From Hydractinia symbiolongicarpus (taxonomy: Eukaryota; Cnidaria; Hydrozoa; Anthoathecata; Hydractiniidae), in assembly GCF_029227915.1 (NCBI RefSeq), contig NC_079884.1:27344001-27408000 (forward strand): a stretch of DNA of 64,000 nucleotides, read 5' to 3'. Shown one piece after another: positions 12,233-23,795 of this stretch. Made by a program: the position numbers and the translations under genes. Position 1 is the stretch's first letter; every line of letters starts with the position of its first letter. The notes below the pieces were generated by a model. The model did no database searches. It was not told the origin of the DNA and worked only from the letters and a program-made list of their open reading frames with translations.

Positions 12233-13381
12233 GGAGTCCAATTGTCTCATTTATCCCATATAGGAGATCAAAGTCCAATGTAGGTTCAATTAAGTCCCAC
12301 AGTCAATCGTTTCACTGTTAAAAGCGATGCAACCTAGAATTATCAGAGAAATATCGCTAAATACATGTTGGTACGAATATGTGACGAGACCTTTGTAACT
12401 CAACCGGACTGATACTGTTAGAACGACAATGAAATATAGTTTTTGAAACTGTCTTTATTTATTCAGCGCGCGCTAACGGCAAGGATTGGTCCCACAGTAC
12501 AAAATGACTAATTTATCTAAATTTTTTAATAAAGCGCTCCCACACCGCCTAGTGTAATCGCTGAGTTCCAGCAATCATGTCAAATTAAGAAGAATGTTAT
12601 TTCTTGAATCCAATTGCCTCATTTATCACATTTATAAGGTCAAAGTCCAAAATCAGTTCAATTAAGTGTCACAGTCAATCGTTTCACTGTTACAAGCGAT
12701 ACAACTTAGTAATATCGGAAAAATATCACAAAATACATGTTGGTGCGAATATGTGACGCAACCGTTGTAAATCAACCGGATTGATATCGCTAGAAAGTCA
12801 ATGAAATGTAGTTTTGAAACTGTTTCCATTTCTTCAGCGCGTGCTAACGGCTAGGATTGGTCCCACAGTAAAAAATGACTTTCTTATTTACACTTTCAAA
12901 TAAAGCGCCACCACAGCGCCCAGTATAATCGCTGAGTTGCTGCAATCATGTCAAATTAAGAAGAATGTTATTTCTTGAAAGTCCAATTGTCTCAGTTATC
13001 ACATTTAGGAGGTCAAAGTCTAATACAGTTCAATTAAGTCACACAGTCAATCGTTTCACTGTTACAAGCGATACAACTTAGTAATATCGGAAAAATATCA
13101 CTAACTACATGTTGGTACGAATATGTGACGCAACCGTTGCATCTCAAACGGATTGATACCGTTAGAAAATCAATGAAATGTAGTTTTTGAAACTGTTTCC
13201 ATTTCTTCAGCGCGCGCTAACGGCTAGGAATGGTCCAACAATAAAAAATGACTTACTTATCTACACTTTCAAATAAAGCGCTACCAAAGCGCCCAGTGTA
13301 ATCGCTGAGTTCCAGCAATCATGTCAAATTAAGAAGAATGTTGTTTCTTGGAGTCCAATTGGCTCATTTATCACATTTAGG

Positions 13382-13394
13382 AGGTCAAAGTCCA
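13382..13394 (+). promoter_or_regulatory. DR1 / HNF4-like motif match (representative)
   Basis: AGGTCAAAGTCCA is two AGGTCA-like half-sites separated by one base, matching the known HNF4-type nuclear receptor motif with its CAAAGTCCA core. It is present in B and D monomers and in many A and delta monomers. C monomers read AGGTCAAAGTCTA, and some A monomers read AGATCAAAGTCCA. Whether any protein binds is unknown; a motif match alone is weak evidence. Confidence 0.35.
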
Positions 13395-16255
13395 AAATAA
13401 GTTTAATTAAGTCCCACAGTCAATCGTTTCACTGTTACAAGCGATACAACTTAGTATTATCGGAAAATATCACTAAATACATGTTGGTACGAATATGTGA
13501 CGCAACCGTTGTAACTCAAACGGATTGATACCGCTAGGAAGTCAATGAAATGTAGTTTTTGAACCTGTTTCCATTTCTTCAGCGCGCGCTAACGGCTAGG
13601 ATTGGTCCCATAGTAAAAAATGACTTACTCATCTACACTTTTAAATAAAGCGGTACCACAGCGCTCAGTGTAATCGCTGAGTTCCAGCAATCATGTCAAA
13701 TTAAGAAGAATGTTACTTCTTGGAGTCCAATTGTCTCATTTATCCCATTTAGGAGGTCAAAGTCCAATGTAAGTTCCATTAAGTCCCACAGTCAATCGTT
13801 TCACTGTTAAATGCGATGCAACCTAGAATTATGGGAAAAATATCGCTAAATACATGTTGGTACGAATATGTGACGAGACCTTTTTAACTCAACCGGACTG
13901 ATACTGTTAGAAAGACAATGAAATGTAGTTTTTGAAACTGTCTCTATTTATTCAGCGCGCGCTAACGGCTAGGAATGGTCCAACAATAAAAAATGACTTA
14001 CTTATCTACACTTTCAAATAAAGCGCTACCAAAGCGCCCAGTGTAATCGCTGAGTTCCAGCAATCATGTCAAATTAAGAAGAATGTTGTTTCTTGGAGTC
14101 CAATTGGCTCATTTATCACATTTAGGAGGTCAAAGTCCAAAATAAGTTTAATTAAGTCCCACAGTCAATCGTTTCACTGTTACAAGCGATACAACTTAGT
14201 ATTATCGGAAAATATCACTAAATACATGTTGGTACGAATATGTGACGCAACCGTTGTAAATCAACCGGATTGATATCGCTAGAAAGTCAATGAAATGTAG
14301 TTTTGAAACTGTTTCCATTTCTTCAGCGCGTGCTAACGGCTAGGATTGGTCCCACAGTAAAAAATGACTTTCTTATTTACACTTTCAAATAAAGCGCTAC
14401 CACAGCGCCCAGTATAATCGCTGAGTTCCTGCAATCATGTCAAATTAAGAAGAATGTTATTTCTTGAAAGTCCAATTGTCTCAGTTATCACATTTAGGAG
14501 GTCAAAGTCTAAATCAGTTCAATTAAGTCACACAGTCAATCGTTTCACTGTTACAAGCGATACAACTTAGTAATATTGGAAAAATATCACTAAATACATG
14601 TTGGTACGAATATGTGACGAGACCTTTGTAACTCAACCGGACTGATACTGTTAGAAAAACAATGAAATTTAGTTTTTGAAACTGTCTCTATTTATTCAGC
14701 GCGCGCTAACGGCAAGGATTGGTCCCACAGTACAAAATGACTAATTTATCTAAATTTTTTAATAAAGCGCTCCCACACCGCCTAGTGTAATCGCTGAGTT
14801 CCAGCAATCATGTCAAATTAAGAAGAATGTTATTTCTTGAATCCAATTGCCTCATTTATCACATTTATAAGGTCAAAGTCCAAAATCAGTTCAATTTAGT
14901 GTCAAAGTCAATCGTTTCACTGTTACAGGCGATACAACTTAGTAATATCGAAAAAAATATCACAAAATACATGTTGGTGCGAATATGTGACGCAACCGTT
15001 GTAAATCAACCGGATTGTTATCGCTAGAAAGTCAATGAAATGTAGTTTAGAAACTGTTTCCATTTCTTCAGCGCGTGCTAACAGCTAGGATTGGTCCCAC
15101 AGTAAAAAATGACTTTCTTATTTACACTTTCAAATAAAGCGCTACCACAGCGCCCAGTATAATCGCTGAGTTCCTGCAATCATGTCAAATTAAGAAGAAT
15201 GTTATTTCTTGAAAGTCCAATTGTCTCAGTTATCACATTTAGGAGGTCAAAGTCTAAATCAGTTAAATTAAGTCACACAGTCAATCGTTTCACTGTTACA
15301 AGCGATACAACTTAGTAATATCGGAAAAATATCACTAACTATATGTTGGTACGAATATGTGACGCAACCGTTGTAACTCAAACGGATTGATACCGCTAGG
15401 AAGTCAATGAAATGTAGTTTTTGAACCTGTTTCCATTTCTTCAGCGCGCGCTAACGGCTAGGATTGGTCCCATAGTAAAAAATGACTTACTCATCTACAC
15501 TTTTAAATAAAGCGGTACCACAGCGCCCAGTGTAATCGCTGAGTTCCAGCAATCATGTCAAATTAAGAAGAATGTTACTTCTTGGAGTCCAATTGTCTCA
15601 TTTATCCCATTTAGGAGGTCAAAGTCCAATGTAAGTTCCATTAAGTCCCACAGTCAATCGTTTCACTGTTAAATGCGATGCAACCTAGAATTCTGGGAAA
15701 AATATCGCTAAATACATGTTGGTACGAATATGTGACGAGACCTTTTTAACTCAACCGGACTGATACTGTTAGAAAGACAATGAAATGTAGTTTTTGAAAC
15801 TGTCTCTATTTATTCAGCGCGCGCTAACGGCAAGGATTGGTCCCACAGTACAAAATGACTAATTTATCTAAATTTTTTAATAAAGCGCTCCCTCATCGCC
15901 TAGTGTAATCGCTGAGTTCCAGCAATCATGTCAAATAAAGAAGAATGTTATTTCTTGAATCCAATTGCCTCATTTATCACATTTATAAGGTCAAAGTCCA
16001 AAATCAGTTCAATTAAGTGTCACAGTCAATCGTTTCACTGTTACAAGCGATACAACTTAGTAATATCGGAAAAATATCACAAAATACATGTTGGTGCGAA
16101 TATGTGACGCAACCGTTGTAAATCAACCGGATTGATATCGCTAGAAAGTCAATGAAATGTAGTTTTGAAACTGTTTCCATTTCTTCAGCGCGTGCTAACG
16201 GCTAGGATTGGTCCCACAGTAAAAAATGACTTTCTTATTTACACTTTCAAATAAA

Positions 16256-16270
16256 GCGCTACCACAGCGC
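16256..16270. other. Dyad GCGCT-N5-AGCGC (representative)
   Basis: GCGCTACCACAGCGC has a 5-bp GC-rich stem and a 5-base spacer. It is intact in C monomers and, as GCGCTACCAAAGCGC, in D monomers. It is broken in A (GCGGTACCACAGCGC) and in B (GCGCTCCCACACCGC). Confidence 0.8.
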
Positions 16271-16695
16271 CCAGTATAATCGCTGAGTTCCTGCAATCAT
16301 GTCAAATTAAGAAGAATGTTATTTCTTGAAAGTCCAATTGTTTCAGTTATCACATTTAGGAGGTCAAAGTCTAAATCAGTTCAATTAAGTCACACAGTCA
16401 ATCGTTTCACTGTTACAAGCGATACAACTTAGTAATATCGGAAAAATATCGCTAAATACATGTTGGTACGAATATGTGACGAGACCTTTGTAACTCAACC
16501 GGACTGATACTGTTAGAAAAACAATGAAATTTAGTTTTTGAAACTGTCTCTATTTATTCAGCGCGCGCTAACGGCAAGGATTGGTCCCACAGTACAAAAT
16601 GACTAATTTATCTAAATTTTTTAATAAAGCGCTCCCACACCGCCTAGTGTAATCGCTGAGTTCCAGCAATCATGTCAAATTAAGAAGAATGTTAT

Positions 16696-17790
16696 TTCTT
16701 GAATCCAATTGCCTCATTTATCACATTTATAAGGTCAAAGTCCAAAATCAGTTCAATTTAGTGTCACAGTCAATCGTTTCACTGTTACAAGCGATACAAC
16801 TTAGTAATATCGGAAAAATATCACAAAATACATGTTGGTGCGAATATGTGACGCAACCGTTGTAAATCAACCGGATTGTTATCGCTAGAAAGTCAATGAA
16901 ATGTAGTTTTGAAACTGTTTCCATTTCTTCAGCGCGTGCTAACGGCTAGGATTGGTCCCACAGTAAAAAATGACTTTCTTATTTACACTTTCAAATAAAG
17001 CGCTACCACAGCGCCCAGTATAATCGCTGAGTTCCTGCAATCATGTCAAATTAAGAAGAATGTTATTTCTTGAAAGTCCAATTGTCTCAGTTATCACATT
17101 TAGGAGGTCAAAGTCTAAATCAGTTAAATTAAGTCACACAGTCAATCGTTTCACTGTTACAAGCGATACAACTTAGTAATATCGGAAAAATATCACTAAC
17201 TATATGTTGGTACGAATATGTGACGCAACCGTTGCATCTCAAACGGGTTGATACCGTTAGAAAATCAATGAAATGTAGTTTTTGAAACTGTTTCCATTTC
17301 TTCAGCGCGCGCTAACGGCTAGGATTGGTCCCATAGTAAAAAATTACTTACTCATCTACACTTTTAAATAAAGCGGTACCACAGCGCCCAGTGTAATCGC
17401 TGAGTTCCAGCAATCATGTCAAATTAAGAAGAATGTTACTTCTTGGAGTCCAATTGTCTCATTTATCCCATTTAGGAGGTCAAAGTCCAATGTAAGTTCA
17501 ATTAAGTGCCACAGTCAATTGCTTCACTGTTACAAGCGATACAACTTTGTAATATCGGAAAAATATCACAAAATACATGTTAATGCGAACATGTGACGCA
17601 ACAGTTGTAAATCAACCGGATTGATATCGCTAGAAAGTCAATGAAATGTAGTTTTGAAACTGTTTCCATTTCTTCAGCGCGTGCTAACGGCTAGGATTGG
17701 TCCCACAGTAAAAAATGACTTTCTTATTTACACTTTCTAATAAAGCGCTACCACAGCGGCCAGTATAATCGCTGAGTTCCTGCAATCATG
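16696..17790. repeat. Link between alpha and beta (monomers 16890, 17262, 17635)
   Basis: The 17262 monomer opens as type D (AAATCAATG) but carries the A marker CCCATAGTAAAA by 17331, so it is a D/A hybrid. It then has a distinctive tail with CAATTGCTTCACTG and GTTAATGCGAAC near 17516-17590. The whole link recurs at +40125 (56821-57915), including that tail. It is missing from the second alpha copy, where one monomer of 371 bp has been lost. Confidence 0.88.
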
Positions 17791-20700
17791 TCAAATTAAG
17801 AAGAATGTTATTTCTTGAAAGTCCAATTGTCTCAGTTATCACATTTAGGAGGTCAAAGTCTAAATCAGTTCAATTAAGTCACACAGTCAATCGTTTCACT
17901 GTTACAAGCGATACAACTTAGTAATATCGGAAAAAATATCGCTAAATACATGTTGGTACGAATATGTGACGAGACCTTTGTAACTCAACCGGACTGATAC
18001 TGTTAGAAAAACAATGAAATTTAGTTTTTGAAACTGTCTCTATTTATTCAGCGCGTGCTAACGGCAAGGAATGGTCCCACAGTACAAAATGACTAATTTA
18101 TCTAAATTTTTTAATAAAGCGCTCCCACACCGCCTAGTGTAATCGCTGAGTTCCAGCAATCATGTCAAATTAAGAAGAATGTTATTTATTGAATCCAATT
18201 GCCTCATTTATCACATTTATAAGGTCAAAGTCCAAAATCAGTTCAATTTAGTGTCACAGTCAATCGTTTCACTGTTACAAGCGATACAGCTTAGTAATAT
18301 CGGAAAAATATCACAAAATACATGTTGGTGCGCATATGTGACGCAACCGTTGTAAATCAACCGGATTGTTATCGCTAGAAAGGTAATGAAATGTAGTTTT
18401 GAAACTGTTTCCATTTCTTCAGCGCGTGCTAACGGCTAGGATTGGTCCCACAGTAAAAAATGACTTTCTTATTTACACTTTCAAATAAAGCGCTACCACA
18501 GCGCCCAGTATAATCGCTGAGTTCCTGCAATCATGTCAAATTAAGAAGAATGTTATTTCTTGAAAGTCCAATTGTCTCAGTTATCACATTTAGGAGGTCA
18601 AAGTCTAAATCAGTTCAATTAAGTCACACAGTCAATCGTTTCACTGTTACAAGCGATACAACTTAGTAATATCGGAAAAATATCACTAACTATATGTTGG
18701 TACGAATATGTGACGCAACCGTTGCATATCAAACGGATTGATACCGTTAGAAAATCAATGAAATGTAGTTTTTGAAAAACTGTTTCCATTTTTTCAGCGC
18801 GCGCTAACGGCTAGGAATGGTCCAACAATAAAAAATGACTTACTTATCTACACTTTCAAATAAAGCGCTACCAAAGCGCCCAGTGTAATCGCTGAGTTCC
18901 AGCAATCATGTCAAATTAAGAAGAATGTTGTTTCTTGGACTCCAATTGGCTGATTTATCACATTTAGGAGGTCAAAGTCCAAAATAAGTTTAATTAAGTC
19001 CCACAGTCAATCGTTTCACTGTTACAAGCGATACAACTTAGTATTATCGGAAAATATCACTAAATACATGTTGGTACGAATATGTGACGCAACCGTTGTA
19101 ACTCAAACGGATTGATACCGCTAGGAAGTCAATGAAATGTAGTTTTTGAACCTGTTTCCATTTCTTCAGCGCGCGCTAACGGCTAGGATTGGTCCCATAG
19201 TAAAAAATGACTTACTTATCTACACTTTTAAATAAAGCGGTACCACAGTGCCCAGTGTAATCGCTGAGTTCCAGCAATCATGTCAAATTAAGAAGAATGT
19301 TACTTCTTGGAGTCCAATTGTCTCATTTATCCCATTTAGGAGGTCAAAGTCCAATGTAAGTTCAATTAAGTCCCACAGTCAATCGTTTCACTGTTAAAAA
19401 AGCGATGCAACCTAGAATTATCAGAAAAATATCGCTAAATACATGTTGGTACGAATATGTGACGAGACTTTTGTAACTCAACCGGACTGATACTGTTAGA
19501 AAGACAATGAAATGTAGTTTTTGAAACTGTCTCTATTTATTCAGCGCGCGCTAACGGCAAGGATTGGTCCCACAGTACAAAATGACTAATTTATCTAAAT
19601 TTTTTAATAAAGCGCTCCCACACCGCCTAGTGTAATCGCTGAGTTCCAGCAATCATGTCAAATTAAGAAGAATGTTATTTCTTGAATCCAATTGCCTCAT
19701 TTATCACATTTATACGGTCAAAGTCCAAAATCAGTTCAATTAAGTGCCACAGTCAATCGCTTCACTGTTACAAGCGATACAACTTAGTAATATCGGAAAA
19801 ATATCACAAAATACATGTTGGTGCGAACATGTGACGCAACAGTTGTAAATCAACCGGATTGATACCGCTAGAAAGTCAATGAAATGTAGTTTTTGAAACT
19901 GTTTCCATTTTTTCAGCGCGTGCTAACGGCTAGGATTGGTCCCACAGTAAAAAATGATTTACTTATTTACACTTTCAAATAAAGCGCTAGCACAGCGCCC
20001 AGTATAATCGCTGAGTTCCAGCAATCATGTTAAATTAAGAAGAATGTTACTTCTTGAAAGTCCAATTGTCTCAGTTATCACATTAAGGAGATCAAAGTCC
20101 AAAATAAGTTTAATTAAATCCCACAGTCAATCGTTTCACTGTTACAAGCGATAAAACTTAGTATTATCGGAAAATATCACTAAATACATGTTGGTACGAA
20201 TATGTGACGCAACCGTTGTATCTCAAACGGATTGATACCGCTAGGAAGTCAATGATATGTAGTTTTTGAACCTGTTTCCATTTCTTCAGCGCGCGCTAAC
20301 GGCTAGGATTGGTCCCATAGTAAAAAATGACTTACTCATCTCCACTTTTAAATAAAGCGGTACCACAGCGCCCAGTGTAATCGCTGAGTTCCAGCAATCA
20401 TGTCAAATTAAGAAGAATGTTACTTCTTGGAGTCCAATTGTCTCATTTATCCCATTTAGGAGGTCAAAGTCCAATGTAAGTTCAATTAAGTCCCACAGTC
20501 AATCGTTTCACTGTTAAAAGCGATGCAACCTAGAATTATCAGAAAAATATCGCTAAATACATGTTGGTACGAATATGTGACGAGACCTTTGTAACTCAAC
20601 CGGACTGATACTGTTAGAAAGACAATGAAATGTAGTTTTTGAAACTGTCTCTATTTATTCAGCGCGCGCTAACGGCAAGGATTGGTCCCACAGTACAAAA

Positions 20701-22022
20701 TGACTAATTTATCTAAATTTTTTAATAAAGCGCTCCCACACCGCCTAGTGTAATCGCTGAGTTCCAGCAATCATGTCAAATTAAGAAGAATGTTATTTCT
20801 TGAATCCAATTGCCTCATTTATCACATTTATAAGGTCAAAGTCCAAAATCAGTTCAATTAAGTGCCACAGTCAATCGCTTCACTGTTACAAGCGATACAA
20901 CTTAGTAATATCGGAAAAATATCACAAAATACATGTTGGTGCGAACATGTGACGCAACAGTTGTAAATCAACCGGATTGATACCGCTAGAAAGTCAATGA
21001 AATGTAGTTTTTGAAACTGTTTCCATTTCTTCAGCACGTGCTAACGGCTAGGATTGGTCCCACAGTAAAAAATGACTTACTTATTTACACTTTCAAATAA
21101 AGCACTAGCACAGCGCCCAGTATAATCGCTGAGTTCCAGCAATCATGTTAAATTAAGAAGAATGTTACTTCTTGAAAGTCCAATTGTCTCAGTTATCACA
21201 TTAAGGAGATCAAAGTCCAAAATAAGTTTAATTAAATCCCACAGTCAATCGTTTCACTGTTACAAGCGATAAAACTTAGTATTATCGGAAAATATCACTA
21301 AATACATGTTGGTACGAATATGTGACGCAACCGTTGTAACTCAAACGGATTGATACCGCTAGGAAGTCAATGATAAGTAGTTTTTGAACCTGTTTCCATT
21401 TCTTCAGCGCGCGCTAACGGCTAGGATTGGTCCCATAGTAAAAAATGACTTACTCATCTACACTTTTAAATAAAGCGGTACCACAGCGCCCAGTGTAATC
21501 GCTGAGTTCCAGCAATCATGTCAAATTAAGAAGAATGTTACTTCTTGGAGTCCAATTGTCTCATTTATCCCATATAGGAGGTCAAAGTCCAATGTAGGTT
21601 CAATTAAGTCCCACAGTCAATCGTTTCACTGTTAAAAGCGATGCAACCTAGAATTATCAGAAAAATATCGCTAAATACATGTTGGTACGAATATGTGACG
21701 AGACCTTTGTAACTCAACCGGACTAATACTGTTAGAAAGACAATGAAATGTAGTTTTTGAAACTGTCTCTATTTATTCAGCGCGTGCTAACGGCAAGGAT
21801 TGGTCCCACAGTACAAAATGACTAATTTATCTAAATTTTTTAATAAAGCGCTCCCACACCGCCTAGTGTAATCGCTGAGTTCCAGCAATCATGTCAAATT
21901 AAGAAGAATGTTATTTCTTGAATCCAATTGCCTCATTTATCACATTTATCAGGTTAAAGTCCAAAATCAGTTCAATTAAGTGTCACAGTCAATCGCTTCA
22001 CTGTTACAAGCGATACAACTTA
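17791..22022. repeat. Segment beta, first copy (~4.2 kb)
   Basis: Monomer starts 18008, 18380, 18752, 19126, 19501, 19873, 20246, 20619, 20991, 21364 and 21737. It recurs at +16710 (34501-38732) and at about +40.1 to +41.6 kb (57936-63764). Markers include CGGAAAAAATATCGC with one extra A near 17930, AAGGTAATG at 18380, TTTTTGAAAAACTG near 18772 and CTGTTAAAAAAGCGATG near 19392. From 19873 a three-monomer rhythm of 1118 bp appears (C-like, A, B), with C-like starts at 19873 and 20991. Confidence 0.93.
19756..19778. other. Dyad ATCGCTT-N9-AAGCGAT (representative)
   Basis: A perfect 7-bp stem separated by 9 bases (CACTGTTAC) in monomers reading AATCGCTTCACTG. The commoner AATCGTTTCACTG form has one imperfect pair. 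The dyad overlaps another, ACAGT-N10-ACTGT, for example at 12299-12318, so the two could form alternative structures. Confidence 0.78.
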
Positions 22023-23795
22023 GTAATATCGGAAAAATATCACTAACTACATGTTGGTACGAATATGTGACGCAACCGTTGCAACTCAAACGGATTGATA
22101 CCGTTAGAAAATCAATGAAATGTAGTTTTTGAAACTGTTTCCATTTCTATAACGCGCTAGCGGCTAGGATTGGTCCCACAGTAAAAAATGACTTACTAAT
22201 CCACACTTTCAAATAAAGCGCTACCACAGCGCGCAGTGTAATCGCTGAGTTCCAGCAATCATGTCAAATTAAGAAGAATGTTATTTTTTGGAGTCCAATT
22301 GTCTCATTTATCCCATTTAGGAGGTCAAAGTCCAATGTAAGTTCAATTAAGTCCCACAGTCAATCGTTTCATTGTTAAAAGTGATACAACTTAGTAATAT
22401 CGGAAAAATATCGCTAAATACATGTTGGTGCGAATTTGTGACGCAACCATTGTAACTCCAACGGATTGAAACCGCTAGAAAGTCAAGGAAATAGAGTTTT
22501 CCAAACTGTTTCCATTTCTTTAGCGCGAGCTAACGGCTAGGATTGGTCCCACAGTAAAAAATGACTTACTTATTTACACTTTCAAATAAAGCACTAGCAC
22601 AGCGCCCAGTATAATCGCTGAGTTCCAGCAATCATGTTAAATTAAGAAGAATGTTACTTCTTGAAAGTCCAATTGTCTCAGTTATCACATTAAGGAGATC
22701 AAAGTCCAAAATAAGTTTAATTAAATCCCACAGTCAATCGTTTCACTGTTACAAGCGATAAAACTTAGTATTATCGGAAAATATCACTAAATACATGTTG
22801 GTACGAATATGTGACGCAACCGTTGTAACTCAAACGGATTGATACCGCTAGGAAGTCAATGATAAGTAGTTTTTGAACCTGTTTCCATTTCTTCAGCGCG
22901 CGCTAACGGCTAGGATTGGTCCCATAGTAAAAAATGACTTACTCATCTACACTTTTAAATAAAGCGGTACCACAGCGCCCAGTGTAATCGCTGAGTTCCA
23001 GCAATCATGTCAAATTAAGAAGAATGTTACTTCTTGGAGTCCAATTGTCTCATTTATCCCATATAGGAGGTCAAAGTCCAATGTAGGTTCAATTAAGTCC
23101 CACAGTCAATCGTTTCACTGTTAAAAGCGATGCAACCTAGAATTATCAGAAAAATATCGCTAAATACATGTTGGTACGAATATGTGACGAGACCTTTGTA
23201 ACTCAACCGGACTAATACTGTTAGAAAGACAATGAAATGTAGTTTTTGAAACTGTCTCTATTTATTCAGCGCGTGCTAACGGCAAGGATTGGTCCCACAG
23301 TACAAAATGACTAATTTATCTAAATTTTTTAATAAAGCGCTCCCACACCGCCTAGTGTAATCGCTGAGTTCCAGCAATCATGTCAAATTAAGAAGAATGT
23401 TATTTCTTGAATCCAATTGCCTCATTTATCACATTTATCAGGTTAAAGTCCAAAATCAGTTCAATTAAGTGTCACAGTCAATCGCTTCACTGTTACAAGC
23501 GATACAACTTAGTAATATCGGAAAAATATCACTAACTACATGTTGGTACGAATATGTGACGCAACCGTTGCAACTCAAACGGATTGATACCGTTAGAAAA
23601 TCAATGAAATGTAGTTTTTGAAACTGTTTCCATTTCTTCAGCGCGCGATAACGGCTAGGAAGGGTCCAACATTAAAAAGTGACTTACTTATCTACACTTT
23701 CAAATAAAACGCTACCAAAGCGCCCAGTGTAATCGCTGAGTTCCAGCAATCATGTCAAATTAAGAAGAATGTTACTTCTTGGAGTCCAATTGTCT
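22023..23795. repeat. Segment gamma, first copy
   Basis: Monomer starts 22109, 22480, 22853, 23226 and 23598. Monomers 22853, 23226 and 23598 repeat 21364, 21737 and 22109 at +1489, a local four-monomer duplication, although 22109 and 23598 now differ in their first halves. The 22109 monomer has TTTCTATAACGCGCTAGCGG; 23598 has GGAAGGGTCCAACATTAAAA. The segment recurs at +18202 (about 40400-42001) and again 4098 bp further on (about 44500-46099). Confidence 0.88.

Larger units (their letters stand above)
12051..13538. repeat. Four-monomer HOR (A-B-C-D), unit 3, 1488 bp
   Basis: Monomers A 12051, B 12423, C 12795, D 13167, each 372 bp. This is the cleanest example of the 4 x 372 unit. From 12965 onward the same bases recur at +13756, so the right half of this unit is also the left edge of the alpha duplication. 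After 13539 the strict A-B-C-D order breaks up. Confidence 0.93.
12965..16695. repeat. Segment alpha, first copy (~3.7 kb)
   Basis: Monomer starts 13167, 13539, 13912, 14284, 14656, 15029, 15401, 15774, 16146 and 16518. The segment recurs at +13756 (26721-30451) and in part at 31535-34500, 50199-52448 and 53090-56820. Private markers that travel with it are AGCGCTCAGTG near 13664, AATTCTGGGAAAA near 15690, GCTCCCTCATCGCC near 15890 and ATGTAGTTTAGAAACTG at 15029. The 13912 monomer is a B/D hybrid: it starts AAGACAATG and switches to GGAATGGTCCAAC near 13970. A 66-codon open frame at 14827-15027 lies inside and is not considered coding. Confidence 0.93.

Noticed and set aside
12051-12422. Ancient internal duplication of the monomer (CAGTGTAATCGCTGAG against CAGTCAATCGTTTCAC)
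   Set aside because: The resemblance is short, needs gaps and does not extend. It is too weak to claim a two-half origin.
14827-15027. 66-codon open frame, repeated at 28583-28783 and 54952-55152
   Set aside because: The three are nearly identical because they lie in copies of segment alpha, not because a protein is conserved. Related monomers lack the open frame, and the length is within chance for 372-bp repeats.
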